A stretch of 64,000 nt of DNA, taken from contig NC_064819.1 of the NCBI RefSeq assembly GCF_024166365.1, positions 206,981,293-207,045,292 on the forward strand. Direction: 5' to 3'. The notes beneath the pieces were generated by a model, which searched no databases, was not told where the DNA came from, and worked only from the letters and a program-made list of their open reading frames with translations. The DNA comes from Elephas maximus indicus. Taxonomy: Eukaryota; Chordata; Mammalia; Proboscidea; Elephantidae. Below are positions 21,431-33,628 of the stretch, piece by piece (the stretch's first letter is position 1; every line of letters begins with the position of its first letter). A program made the translations under genes and the position numbers.

Positions 21431-22439
21431 ATTATTATTAGTCAAATATTTTCAGAAGCTGAAGAATTGGTAATGTGAGACAAGCTTAAAATATTTGCTT
21501 AGTTTGATTATACAAAAATAATCATAATTCCGTATCTTCCCTCTTGCTTTGTAAAAGAAAATCCTGTCCAACAAGTCTATTAGTCAGACCTGCACACAAA
21601 CTTGAATTTACCAAGGATTCTTGCCTCCTGGACATCTTGCGCCTGGAGGCTCAGCTGTTCAGGTGACAGATATTGGCTGTTACACTATTGTATCTTTGGA
21701 GCCACTTGAGTGACAGGTGACCTCAGATAGGGCTGGTTTAAACTTCTTTCTCCCCAGGTTAAGTACCCTATGTACTGGCTTGATTTATTAATTCTAATCC
21801 AGCCTGAATCAAAATATGGACTACAACTTCTGGAAGATTATAGACTAATCTTTTCTTTTAAAATTCACATAATCAGAGTCTTCTTTTGGTGTTGCCCTTA
21901 TAATCTAGAAAATCTCCCTCAAGTCCAACCTGAATACTTTCTGTCTCATTTTAAGCCCACTTCTTCTTGACTCTTCCCAAGTGCAAATCAATAGCTAATA
22001 TGGATTACTTATGTTACAACCCTCCAAAAATTTAAAAAAAAAAAAAAGATGTAATAAAGGGCTTCTGAGTCTAGTTTTTTGGAGGAGGAAGTTGTAGGTA
22101 GTAATCTCAGTCAACCACAAGTATTCAGGTAATTTACCTGTAACCAAAACTGATTTAATGGAAAACGCCCCATTCCCCTCAGTGGTAGAAATTACGTCCA
22201 GGCAATTTAGGGTGGCCCCAATTTTCTTTAATGTTGCACCACATCTTGCTTCTCTTGGGCTCACAGAAAACATTCCACACTCCCATACCATTCTGGGCAG
22301 CAGGAAATCCTTTCACTCCTGTCTGTAACCTAATCCTATCATGCCCTGACTAGGGGAAATGTGGCTGCTCCAGGGCTGTCTCTAAATACACCACACAGAA
22401 CTTTCTTCTGCTCCTGCACCTATCTGGTCACGGAAATTA
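21431..22439. other. Unique stretch
   Basis: No repeat or gene recognised. Confidence 0.35.
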
Positions 22440-22588
22440 AAAAAAAAAATCTGTTGCTGTCGAATCGATTCTGACTCAGCGACCCTATAGGACGGAGTAG
22501 AACTGCCCCCACAGGATTTCCAGGAAGTGGCTGGTGGATTTGAACTGCCTGATGCTAGAGTTTAATGTTTAGCCCACTGGGGTTCACT
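22440..22588 (-). repeat. AfroSINE, diverged head
   Basis: A-run, then TGTTGCTGTCGAATCGATTC and AGGAAGTGGCTGGTGGATTT. The head is diverged (TTTAGCCCACTGGGGTTC). Confidence 0.85.
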
Positions 22589-23846
22589 GAAGAAAAGCAC
22601 AGGTCCTCTGATCTTGGATTTTCCAAAACTAACCAAGGATGTAGAGCTCTGATGTCGCTCCCCTTTCCTGGACCCAGGAATCTTCCCAGAGTTTCCTCAG
22701 GAGCTGGGTATTTGGGATTCAAGAGCCAAACATAAGGTTATTCTATCCCTTCTATAAAGCAGTAAGAAAGGCAGGCACCTGTTTGTTGCTGGCTAAATGG
22801 AGAATTGGAATTCCCCATCCTCATCCCCACCCTGGCACTCCTCATCTTCCTTTCCTGACTTATATTTCTCCCTAGCACAGAACAAGTGTGATCAATTGAG
22901 TAGACATAAAAAAGCGTACATTGTATTTGGTAACAGATCAAGAGAGATCCTAACGAAAGGTGTTTCAGAAGACTTGGTGTTGGCAGAGGACCATTTTCAA
23001 AGTATTGACAAGGAAATAGAGAGTAAGAAAAGGAAACACCCAGTGTAGCCTACCATTGCCATGGTTTGACTATGATAGGAAGGAGGGAGCCATGTTGATG
23101 ACTCCAGAAGTGTTTCTTAAAATACGATGACAATCGCTCATGTTGAGGAACAAGAGCTCATGTTGGGCAGAGTTGGGGGAGGGGGTTGAAGACGACATAA
23201 GGAGAAAAGTAAGAAGAGAGGGACAGAGGGAAATTCCAGAGGACTGGTGTTCAGAGTGTTGCAAAAGGATTGGCCTCCATCCAACATGGGGCACTACTTC
23301 TCCTGAGGCAGGGAAGAAGGGAAGGTAGAGGCAGACATGTGTAGAAAATCTTCAGGAGGGAGAAGCTGAGACACTCTGTCTGGATGTGCTCTTATTTTTT
23401 CTGTGAAGTAGTTGCAAGGAATAGGACAAGAGGCAAAAAAGATCCTTGGGAAGCACCAAAAGCCACAAGTGGATCTCCTAGTGGCCCAGTAATGAGATCT
23501 TCCCCAGCTGGGTGTGGGCGCTGAGAAGCCAAATTCCAAATTTGATTCAGGTTAAAGCTTTGTATGGCAGGTCTAGAGGAAAGATCAGCAATGGAGAAGG
23601 GAAACTAAGGCTTTGGCAAGCTCATGATTTTCTGGCTCAGCTGAAAAAATTGCCTTCGAATTCTAATGTTTCCCAAAGATAAACAGAACTTGTGGCTGAT
23701 TTATCACACAGTCCCAACCCCGGAAGAAACCAGCAGTGATCATGAAATCCTTTCCCCGTATTTTCATGTGGAATATTCTTACTCTTTTTAAAATGAAAAT
23801 GAAAAACTAAAATAATATGTAAACATACTTATTTCTCAGTTAGAGG
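22589..23846. other. Unique stretch
   Basis: Several overlapping frames of 60-83 codons on both strands show no motif and no consistent strand. No gene is supported. Confidence 0.35.
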
Positions 23847-25438
23847 AATTGTTGTTAGGTGCCATCAAGTCGGTTCCGACTCATAGCGACCCTATGTACA
23901 ACAGAAAGAAACACTACCTAGTCCTGTGCCATCCTCACAATCATTGTTGTGCTTGAGCCCATTTGTTGCAGCTACTCTGTCAGTTTATCTCATTAAGGGT
24001 CTTCCTCTTTTTCAATGACCCTCTACTTGACCAAGCATCATGTCCTTTTCCAGGGACTGATCCCTCCTGATAACATGTCCAAAGTATATGAGATGTAGTC
24101 ACGCCATTCTTGCTTCTAAGGAGTATTCTGGTTGTACTTCTTCTAAGACAGATCTGTTCATTCTTTTGGCAGTTCATGGTATATTCAATATTCTTCTCTA
24201 ACACCACAATTCAAAGATGTCAATTCTTCTGTTTTCCTTATTCACTGACCAGTTTTCACATTGCGTATGAAGCGATAGAAAACACCATGGCTTGGGTGAG
24301 GTGCACCTTAGTCTTCAAGGTGACATTTCAACACTCGAAAGGGGTCCTTTGCAGCAGATTTACCCAACGCAATGCATCCTTTGATTTCTCGACTGCTGCT
24401 TCCTTTGGTGTTGGTTGTGGATCGAAGTAAAATGAAATCCTTGACGACTTCAATCTTTTCTCTGTTTATCATTATGTTGATTATTGGTCCAGTTGTGAGG
24501 ATTTTTGTTTTCTTTATGTTGAAGTGTAATCCGTACTGAAGGCTGTGGTCTTTGATCTTCATCAGTAAGTGCTTAAATTCCTTTTTGTTTTCAGCAGGCA
24601 AGATTGTGTCATCTGCATATTGAAGGTTGTTAATGAGTCTTCCTCCAATCCTGATGCCCCGTTCTTCTTTATATAGTCCAGCTTCTCGGATTATTTGATC
24701 AGCATCCAGATTGAATAAGTATGTTGAAAGGATACAACCCTGATGCACACATTCCTGACTTTAAACACATAGTATTCACTTGTTCTGTTTCAACAACTGC
24801 CTCTTGATCTGTGTACAGGTTCCTCAGGAGCACAATTAAGTGTTCTGGAATTCCCATTCTTAGCAACGTTATCCATAATTTGCTATGATCCACACAGTCA
24901 AATGCCTTTGCATAGTCAATAAAACACAGATAACCATCTTTCTGGTATTCTCTGCTTTCAGCCAGGATCCATCTGATATCAGCAATGATATCCCTGTTTC
25001 CGCACCCTCTTCTGAATCTGGCTTGAATTTCTGGCACTTCCCTGTTGATATACTACTGCAGCTGCTTTTGAATGATTTTCAGAAAAATTTTAGTTGCATG
25101 TGATGTTAATGATATTGTTTGATGATTTCTGAGTTCAGTTGGATTGCCTTTCTTGGGAATAAGCATAAATATGGATCTCTTACATTTGGTTGGCCAGGTA
25201 GCTGTCTTCCAAATTTCTTGGCATAGATGAGTGAGCACTTCCAGCACTGCATTCATTTGTTGAAACTTCTCAGTTGATATTCTATCAATTCCTTGAGCCT
25301 TGTTTTTCACCAATGCCTTCAGTGCAGCTTGGACTTCAGTACCATTGGTTCCTGATAAAATGCTACCTCCTGAAATGGTTGAACTTTGACAATTCTTTTT
25401 TGGTATAATGACTCTGTGTATTTCTTCCATCTTCTTTT

Positions 25439-25821
25439 ATTTATTTTTATTGTGCTATTAGGTGAAAGTTTACAGCTCAAGTTAATTTCACATACAAAGA
25501 TTTATATACATATTGTTATGTAACTCTAGTTTCAATTCCTAAAATGTGACAGCACACTCTCCTTTTCCACCCCGTGTTTGCCATGTCCATTAAACCAGCT
25601 CCTATCCCTTTCTGCCTTCTCATCCCGCCTCCAGACAGGAGCTGCCCATTTTTTTTTTTTTTTATCTACTTGACTCATCATCGTAGGGTTGCTATGAGTC
25701 GGAATCAACTCGACAGCAACGGGGTTATCTACTTGCACTAAGACATACGCTCTTCACGAGTATTATTTTATGTTTTATAGTACAGTCTAATCTTTGTCTG
25801 AAGAGTCAGCTTCAGGAGCCC
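25439..25821 (-). mobile_element. L1 3'-UTR insertion in RTE
   Basis: Antisense end of an afrotherian L1 3' UTR (TGAAAGTTTACAGCTCAAGT, AGACAGGAGCTGCCCATT), related to the end of the L1 at 33605-37577. Perfect 13-bp target-site duplication TCCATCTTCTTTT at 25426-25438 and 25822-25834. Heavily 5'-truncated. Confidence 0.85.
25677..25734 (+). repeat. AfroSINE tail fragment in the L1 insert
   Basis: GTAGGGTTGCTATGAGTCGG and AATCAACTCGACAGCAACGG, with TATCTACTTG repeated on both sides. Only the SINE 3' end was inserted. Confidence 0.75.
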
Positions 25822-26375
25822 TCCATCTTCTTTTGATGCTTCTGGCATCATTTAATATTTTCTCCATAGAATCCTTCACTATTGCAACTCAAGGCTTTAT
25901 TTTTTTCTTCAGTTCTTTCAGCTTGAGAAATGCTGAGCTTGTTCTTCCCTTTTGGTTTTCTATCTCCAGCTCTTTGCACATACCATTATAATACTTTACT
26001 TATAATACTCTTCTCGAGCAGCCCTCTGAAATCTTCTGTTCAGTTCTTTTACTTCATCATTTCTTCCTTTTGGTTTAGCTACTTGACTTTCAAGACCAAG
26101 TTTCAGACTCTTTTCTGACATCCTTTTTGGTCTTCTCTTTCTTTTCTGTCTTTTTAATGACCTCTTGCCTTCTTCATGTATGATGTCCTTGATGTCATTC
26201 CACAACTTGTCTGGTCTTCAGTCGTTAGTGTTTGATGTATCAAATCATTCAACACATTCCTGAGAATGGTAGAGTAAAATGATTTCTGTATTTTACTTTC
26301 CAAAGAGTTCATTTTGGGAATAAGAATAGGATATAAGAACCAAGAGTCATGGAGAACCTAGAATATTATTATAAG

Positions 26376-26545
26376 TAGTAGCTAACATTCACATAGCCCT
26401 TATGTGTTAGTCATACTTTTAAGTGTTTTTACATATATTAATTCTTGTAGTAATCATGTTGACCCTAAACATAAGTGCGATTAATATCATCTTTATTTTC
26501 AGATGAGTAAAGCAAGATACAAAGACATCAGAAAACTGTCACAAG
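26376..26545 (-). repeat. MIR
   Basis: GTAGCTAACATTCACATAGC, TTTTAAGTGTTTTTACATAT, then TTTATTTTCAGATGAGTAAA. Matches antisense MIR along its length. Confidence 0.72.
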
Positions 26546-26825
26546 ATATAGCTTCTATAGGACAATGCCTCCTATACTCTTAACCTGAGATAAACAAATG
26601 TATCAATGATCAATAATACAGTACAGAGGTGTCTGTCTGATGTGGTTACGGGTAATACTTTAAAAGGATCTAATGCAAGCTATGAAGCTATAAAGTACTG
26701 TGAATGACTTTCATGTGTTAGAAAATGTATACTTTCTCCATTTTATTATAGCTTAAACCCCATCTCATATTAACTTTTACTTCCTGAGATTACAGGAATC
26801 TTATCCCCTCCCTTCCATTACTGTG

Positions 26826-26982
26826 TATAACCCATTGCCATTAAGCCTATTGCAACTCATGGTGATCCTATAGGACAGAGTAGAATTGCCCTATAGGGTT
26901 TCCAAGGAGCAGCTGTCGGATTCAAACTACTGACTTTCTGGTTAGCAGCCAAACACTTAACCACTGCACCACCAGGGGCTAC
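26826..26982 (-). repeat. AfroSINE
   Basis: ACCCATTGCCATTAAGCCTA, AGGGTTTCCAAGGAGCAGCT, CACTTAACCACTGCACCACC. Confidence 0.9.
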
Positions 26983-27364
26983 ATATATTCCTACGTATAA
27001 AGGAGGCTTATTAGGCAAGTGATTTTTATACTGGATGACTGGATTGTGAAAGTGAAAGTCTGGGTTCTAAGAATCAGCCTGAAACCCACCTGTAAGTCTT
27101 TATGCAAATATTACTTGTTAATTAATAGTCAGCCAAGTTAGAATTGAGTCTTTAGCAGAAGAATAAATACTCAAAGGAAATACAGTGAATCTTGTCAACT
27201 ATGGTATTTCTAGCTGAGATTTTGAGATTAAGTAGTTTTATTTTTGTGTACAAAGGTCTTTAAATCTGCAATGTTTTCAGATAACCCCTGTGGTGAGCCA
27301 GAGATTAATGAAAATACAGTTTCTTCCATGGAGAAATATAAGGGTTAAAAAAAGGAACTGGAGA

Positions 27365-28540
27365 ACTAAGTCTCCTCTACATACAAAAGAATAAAGTTAG
27401 ACACCTACCTCACACCATATAAAAAAACAAAAATTAACTCAAAATGAATCAAAGAGCTAAAATTATAAAACCCTTACAAGAAAACAAAGGTATAATCTTT
27501 GTGACCTTGTATCAGGCAACTGTTACTTAGATATGACACCTAAAGCCCAAGCAACCAAAGAAAAAAAAATTGATAAATTGGACCTCATCCAAAAAAAAAA
27601 AAAACTTTTGTGAGTCAAAGGATATTATCAAGAAAGTGAAAATACAACCCACAGAATGGGAGAAAATATTTGCAAATCACATATCTGATAAGTGTTTAGT
27701 ATCTATAATGTGTTAAAAAAAAAAAAAACTGTTACAATTCAACACTAAAAAGACAAATAACTGAAATACAAAAATGGACAAAGAATCTGAATAGACATTT
27801 TTCTAAAGAAGATATACAAATGGCCAATAGGCACATGAAAAGATCCTCAGCATCGTTAGTCATTATAGAAATGCAAAACAAAATCATGAGGTACCAGTTC
27901 ACATCCACTAAGATAGCTATAATTAACAAAAGGGATGATAAATATTGGTGAGGATATAGAGAAATTGGAACCCTCATACGTTACTGGTGGGAATGTAAAA
28001 TGGTACAGCTATTTTGGAAGAGAGTTTTGTACTTCCTCAAAAAGTGAAACATAGAGTTACCAAATGATCCGGCAATTTCACTCCTAAGTACGTACCCAGG
28101 AGAACTGAAAATATATGTCCACACAAACACTTGTACAACCATGTTCATAGCATACCTATAAATTGATGAATGCATAAACAAAATGAGGTATAGCTATATA
28201 ATGGAATATTACTTTGCAGTAAAAAGCAACGAAGTATTGATACATGCCATAATACGAATGAACCTTGAAAACATTAAGGCTAAGTGAAAGCAGCCAGTTA
28301 CAAAAAGCCAGATATTATATGATTCCATTTATATAAAATGTCCAGAAAAGGCAAATTCATGGGGAAAGAAAGTAGATTAGTCGTTACTGGAGGGCAGAGG
28401 GAGAGGGGAGTGGAGAGTGATTGCTAATGGGCACTAGGTTTCTTTCCGGAGTGATGGAAGTGTTCTGGAATTAGATAGAAGTGATTGTTGTACAATCTTG
28501 TGAATATGCAAAAGTCACCTAATTGTCCACTTTAAAAGAG
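27365..28540 (+). mobile_element. Old L1 ORF2 3' part and 3' UTR
   Basis: CTACCTCACACCATATAAAA, AAATGGCCAATAGGCACATG, CTCATACGTTACTGGTGGGA, then TCACCTAATTGTCCACTTTA. About 1.2 kb of old (L1MA/MB-like) L1 with stops and A-runs. Confidence 0.85.
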
Positions 28541-28784
28541 AAAGAAGGGAGAGGAGAAAAGAGGAGAAAGAAAAAGGAGAGCTACGTGGTGGAAATGGCT
28601 ACTGTACTATTTTGATAGATAAGAGATATCTGATACTCAATTAAAATTGTATTTCTGTGATGTTAGAATTTCTTTGTTTCTATAAACCTTTAATAAAGTC
28701 TAACACACACAAACATAGACAGAGAGAGAGAGAGAAGGAAAACTCTCAACTTTTAACAGGCACATGGGTTCCACCTACTCTATC

Positions 28785-28855
28785 CCAGCTCCCAGAACAG
28801 GGGCTGGCGCATAGTAGGTATTTGATTAAAATGTGCTGAATGAACAGATAAATAG
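28785..28855 (+). repeat. L2 3'-end fragment
   Basis: CAGGGGCTGGCGCATAGTAG followed by TTTGATTAAAATGTGCTGAA fits the L2 3' end. Confidence 0.55.
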
Positions 28856-29391
28856 TTGTACGAACAGATGTGGTTCAGTTGCAAAGTGATGATCACAGTG
28901 GCTTTCACGCCTACACATTTTTGAAGGTGCAGAGATATTTGACCTGTTTATACTCCACCTTCTTAACACATGACTAACAACCCTGCCCTGAAGATAAAGC
29001 TTCTAAATACTGTGATAATTTGTGAGGAAAATCTAAGTGCCCACAAAATTAATTTGTTCAGACTCTTGGGAATGAAACGTAGGAAGATAAAGGTCAAATA
29101 GGCATTCCCTTTTTATCTAATAAGGGCTGATTAGAATAAAGAAAAACAACCTTACAAGAAGTGTAGTATGACTTGAAATAAAAGGTGGAGGAGAATCTCT
29201 GTGAGAAAACTAAAATGATCTAACACTCTTTTTTTTATTGAATGGCTGAAGAATTTGATTGAAGAGGATTTCCTATCAGTATAGGTTAGTTTTAGAAGCA
29301 AATGTTCTCTAGAAGTTTAATGAGATATACTTTTTAAAAGTTTTAAAAATAGTTATATAAAATTTAAATTTCGAAATATACTGTGATCGTT
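28856..29391. other. Unique AT-rich stretch
   Basis: No gene or repeat recognised. Confidence 0.3.
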
Positions 29392-29928
29392 AAGGTTGTT
29401 TGTCAGCTTGGCTGGGCCATGATTCTCAGTGGTTTGGCAGTTGTATGATGATGTCATCCCTTCCATGATGAGATTCAATATAATGTGATCACCTCCATAA
29501 CAGGATCTGCTGTGATGGGATCAGTTGAATGGGAGTTTCCTTGGGGATGTGGTCTGCTTACAATATAAGTAGTCTTTCTACAAGGCTCGGGGGCTTTTGC
29601 TCACTCTGGATCCTGCAGCTGGCTCTGTTCATCTGACCTCTGATTCTTGGGACTTGAGCTGGCAGCTTCCCTGCTATCTTGCCTGCCAATCTTGGGATTT
29701 GTTGGTCTTTGCAGCCTGTGAGCAAGAGCTCTGCTCTCTGACTTGCTGATCTTGGGTTCACCAGCCCTTGTGGCTGTGTGAATCAGGAGAAGGCTCCAGG
29801 CTGACCCATAGACTTGGGACTTTCCAGACTCTACAACTGAGTGAGCCATTTCCTTGATATAAATCTCTTTATATGCATATTTATATGCTTCACTGGTTTT
29901 GCTTCTCTAGAAAACCCAGCCTAAGACA
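29392..29928 (+). mobile_element. MaLR-like LTR, same family as the 61227-62567 provirus
   Basis: Sense copy. TGTGATCGTTAAGG at the start, GTCAGCTTGGCTGGGCCATG, AGCTGGCTCTGTTCATCTGA, and CCCAGCCTAAGACA at the end (TG...CA). It is the reverse complement of the LTR at 7863-8389. I cannot find a convincing target-site duplication. Confidence 0.72.
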
Positions 29929-30953
29929 TTTATATGGAAATACTTTAAAAGGTATATTTAGTGCTGTACATATTTTTAACCCCCTCAAGTAACTTGTCTT
30001 TCATGAGCTCTTGATCTTGCCAACTGTGTTTTGCTATCCACTGTCCATTTTTTAAATGTAACCTTAAGATAAAAAAAAAAAGATGGTAAGGTATTATTAG
30101 TGTTATTGTCCTATCTCTGGAGAGTTTCAAAAAATAAGAAAAAAAGAATATTATGACAATGATTAGAACAAAAGGAGTGCTATATGCATACATGGAGTTA
30201 CGAGAAAGGTACTGAAAGTAGCTGTGTGGACATCCATCTTCCCCATAAGGACGGTTAATCCAGGTGAGGATGAGGATAGGGTCTGTCTGGTTCACTATTG
30301 TATGCCCAGGGACTGAATCAAGTGACCAAAAAGAAAGAGTGTACATCTGTAGCCACACAGATAAGTGAAAATATATAACTGAATGGTGGAAAGAAAAAGT
30401 TATTTCTGCTTAGTCATTCTGAAAATACGGAAGTCCTGCTGTGTACCAAGCATTGCTCAACAGTGAACTAAATAGGGAAAAATCTCTCCCTTCATAATGG
30501 TTTCATGTTGGTGGGATCCCTTCTCTTACCCAATTAATGCTAGAAACTCTGAAGAAAATAACAGAAGAACTAGAGGGAGAGTTCAGCCTGTCTGAACAAG
30601 CCCATGCTGACCAAGGGCAGACAGGCTGTGGGACTAGGGAGAAGGAGAAGGAGAAAAGGCTGTGCAGGCTATTAGGAAAGTCTGGAGGGTGAGCTCCAGC
30701 TGGCTGGCTCTCTGGGAAAATTGAACTTCCTTCCCAGTGGAAAGAGGCTAGCCATGAGGCCGGAGATGAGATTAACTTCCTACCAGCACCTCTCCCTTCC
30801 TACTCCCAACAAAGAAGTAAAAAAGGAAACAAAAAGAGAGCAGACCACTTTTCCCAAGAACTTTCACAGGGGCTGAGTTTTGGTGGAATGTTTTGAGAGT
30901 AAATATCAAGACTCGGGTTCTAATATAAGTTCTACTGCTAACTAAACAGTTTG
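29929..30953. other. Unique stretch
   Basis: No gene. A weak L2-like block may lie near 30430-30510. Confidence 0.3.
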
Positions 30954-31027
30954 TTGTTCTGTTGTTAGTTATCATCTAGTTGGTTCTGACTCATGGTGAC
31001 CCCATGTGTTGCAGAGTAGAACTGCTA
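30954..31027 (-). repeat. AfroSINE/RTE tail fragment
   Basis: GTTGTTCTGTTGTTAGTTAT and TTGGTTCTGACTCATGGTGA, ending after GCAGAGTAGAACTGC. The head is missing. Confidence 0.75.
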
Positions 31028-31458
31028 GTTTAAAATGAGAAGCCTAGCCTAAATAAATCTCTAAAGTCTTCCTTAGTGTAAACCACCTATGACTGTGTAA
31101 CTCATTAGAAGCAGGAATAAAGGTGGTTCCTAGTGTGTACAAACACATTTCCTTGAGGAAAATTCAAATATTTGACGTAACGCTTACTAATAGAATAAAC
31201 AAATAAGGCATGGAAAATCCTACTTAAATAAGATGTCTGATAATCCTATATGTAGCTGATTGCCACAATCAAAATTTTACTCTTAATACTGAAACTTCGT
31301 ACTATAAAGAAAGAGAACACTCTCCTCTGTCTTCGTTTTTATTTTTTTGTTGTAAGTGGGAGGGGTGAGGTAATGGTTGGAAATTAATCTCGTCGCCTGG
31401 CCTCATGTGTTTTTTCCTCCCCTTAACAGAGAAAGGAGATATCCAAGTAGAGACTACA
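31028..31458. other. Unique stretch
   Basis: No gene or repeat recognised. Confidence 0.3.
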
Positions 31459-31687
31459 AGGAGTCCTTGGGTGGTGCAAGTGGCTAAGCACTAGGCTATT
31501 AAATGAAAGGCTGTACTACTAACCAAAAGGTTGGTGGTTCAAGCCCTCCCAGAGGCACCTCAGGAGTAACACCTGGCTATCTGCTTCCAAAAGGTCACAG
31601 CCTTGAAAACCCTATGGCACGCAGCTCTACTCTGTACACATGGGTTCACCATGAGTCTGAATCCAGTCCACAGCAACTAACTACAAA
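31459..31687 (+). repeat. AfroSINE, long subfamily
   Basis: GGAGTCCTTGGGTGGTGCAA, GGTTGGTGGTTCAAGCCC, AAAAGGTCACAGCCTTGAAA, tail CAACTAACTACAA. A full 230-bp form, like the copy at 50351. Confidence 0.88.
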
Positions 31688-32006
31688 GAGAATTCCAGTC
31701 TCATTATTCTGTAGGCTGACTCACACAAGTAGAGGCTCCAGGCAGTCAAATCAGAATATGCTTTTGGTGTGGGATCCATCCTTTATCTTTCCAGCATCCC
31801 AGATTCATCTCTTAGTAAAGTAGGTTCTTTGGTACATATGCTAAGGCAGATAAGTGTTATTGAAAACCACCTTGGTAGACTTCTAGGGAGCATAGGGAGA
31901 TAGTCTCTGATTTTTCTTAGTAAAGCTAATAAGCAAGATATCAGTGAATAATGATCAAAGTACTTGCATAGTTAGCCATTGTGAAACTCATAGCAACCCT
32001 ATAGAA

Positions 32007-32275
32007 GCAAGGACGGTGAGAGTACGTCTCACATACTTTGGACATGTTATGAGGATAGATCAGTCCCTGGAGAAGGACATCATGCTTGGTCAAGTAGAGG
32101 GTCATCGAAAAAGAGGAAGATCCTCAACGAGATGGATTGACAGAGTGGCTGCAGCAATGGTCTCAAGCATAACAACAATTGTGAGGATGGCGCAGGACCA
32201 GGCATTGTTTTGTTCTGTTGTACATAGGGTCGCTATGAATTGTAACCAACTCAACCACAGCTAACAACAACAACC
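32007..32275 (+). mobile_element. RTE C-terminus and 3' end
   Basis: A plus-strand frame (31944-32264) encodes the RTE C-terminal peptide LTYFGHVMRIDQSLEKDIML and RKRGRSSTRWIDRVA, ending in the tail TAGGGTCGCTATGAATTG and (CAA)n. 5'-truncated, only about 80 codons remain, with no reverse-transcriptase domain. Confidence 0.88.
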
Positions 32276-32519
32276 ACAGGGAGATAGTGGCTGGTGCAAA
32301 GTGAGGGAGAGAAGACTAAGATGAGTAAACAACACTTCTTGTCTTCAAAGGTGGTTATCATTCCAGAGAAAGATTGACATGCCCACACTAGTATGAGAAG
32401 TGGTTTGTGTGGGCTGAGTGTGGAATTCAGCCGATTTCCAACATCTACATTTAGGTAGTTCTTTTAATTTCTGTTTCCTTCAGTTATTTGCTCAAGTAGT
32501 CACTAATGGCCTCCCTAGC

Positions 32520-32648
32520 AGTAGGTAGGACAAGGTTTTTGCCTTTAAGGAGCTTATAAGCTCTAGTGGAGAAAAATTAACCACATGAATCAGACAACAA
32601 TATAAAATAGTATTAAGTGTTATATTGTAGGATAGTAACATGAAGTAC
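32520..32648 (-). repeat. L2-like fragment
   Basis: AAGGAGCTTATAAGCTCTAG after TGCCTTT resembles the antisense L2 3' region. Weak. Confidence 0.4.
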
Positions 32649-32858
32649 AATGTTGCTGTTGTTAGGTGTCATTGAGTCAATTCTGACTCATGGCGACCCC
32701 ATGCGACACAGCAGAACTGCCCCATAGGGTTTCCTAAGCTGTCATGTTTACGGGTAGAGATCACCAAGTCTTTCTCCCACAGAGCTGCGGGGTGGGTTCG
32801 AACCACCAACCTTTTGGTTAGCAGCTGAGCACTTAACTGTTGTATCATCAGGGCTCCT
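32649..32858 (-). repeat. AfroSINE, long subfamily
   Basis: GTTGCTGTTGTTAGGTGTCA tail, GATCACCAAGTCTTTCTCCC block, GGTGGGTTCGAACCACCAAC B-box, GTATCATCAGGGCTCC end. Confidence 0.92.
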
Positions 32859-33111
32859 TGAGTATAATAGCATTTCATACATAAAGGAAAAATTGGTGTA
32901 GGCTTGAGTAATTACAGACTTGAGGTGGACTTTGAAGAAAGGAAGAACTTGCAGAGGGGAGGGTATCCTAGGAGACAGTTGTTCCATCAGCATCATAATT
33001 ATATCATGAAAAATCTGTTTTGCTATAATGTGATCACTGGGCCCTTAAGAAGCTTTGTGTATTTCCTAAAGCTTTATAAAAATATTCACTTAAATGTGGG
33101 GGAGGAGGGAA

Positions 33112-33252
33112 AACCAAAACCAAACCAAAACCAAACCTGTTGCCTTTGAGTCAATTCGGACTCAAAGCCACCCTACAAGACAGAGTAGAACTGCCCCACA
33201 GGGTTTCCAAGAAGTGGCTGATGGATTCCAACTGCCGACCTTTTGGTTAGCG
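33112..33252 (-). repeat. AfroSINE, head truncated
   Basis: (CCAAAA)n tail, then TGTTGCCTTTGAGTCAATTC and TGCCGACCTTTTGGTTAGCG. The tRNA head is lost. Confidence 0.85.
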
Positions 33253-33367
33253 CTGGGCAGATAGAAGAGGGTTAAATAATAAGACAGTTTTGGAAACTTC
33301 TTAAATAATTATTTCTCCTGCAGAAAAATACAATTATAAAAGTTTCATGCATATGTATTTTGCAATT

Positions 33368-33566
33368 AAGGAGCCCTGGTTGCAGAGTGGTTAAGCACTT
33401 GACCACTAACCGGAAGGTCAGAGATTCGAACCCGCCAGCTGCTCCAAGGCAGAGAAGACCTGGCAAGCTGCACCAGTAAAGAATACAGCCTAGAAAACCC
33501 TATGGGACAGTTCTACTCTATTACATGGGGCCGCTATGGGTCAGAGTTGACTTGACAGCACACAAA
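33368..33566 (+). repeat. AfroSINE, long subfamily
   Basis: AGGAGCCCTGGTTGCAGAGT, GATTCGAACCCGCCAGCTGC, AGAGAAGACCTGGCAAGC block, tail GACTTGACAGCACACAAATT. Confidence 0.9.
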
Positions 33567-33628
33567 TTACGGTAACAAAATTTGGCTATAAAAAGCTAAG
33601 CTAGAACCTCTGGGACACAGCAAAAGCA

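Larger units (their letters stand above)
23847..26225 (-). mobile_element. RTE-clade LINE, 5'-truncated, broken ORF
   Basis: The 3' end is at left (TTGTTGTTAGGTGCCATCAA). Minus-strand frames give reverse-transcriptase blocks: NKAQGIDRISTEKFQ (25430-25053), GYLCFIDYAKAFDCVDHSKL (25037-24699) and LQYADDTILPAENKKEF (24748-24308), the last holding the YADD catalytic motif. An in-frame TAG separates the first two and a frameshift separates the last two, so it is inactive. The YADD lineage and AfroSINE-like tail mark it as the RTE LINE expected to have mobilised the SINEs. An L1 3' UTR interrupts it at 25439-25821. The endonuclease is missing. Confidence 0.9.

Noticed and set aside
22797..23539. 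Cluster of short frames
   Set aside because: Both strands and several frames, no domain, and no consistent codon bias.
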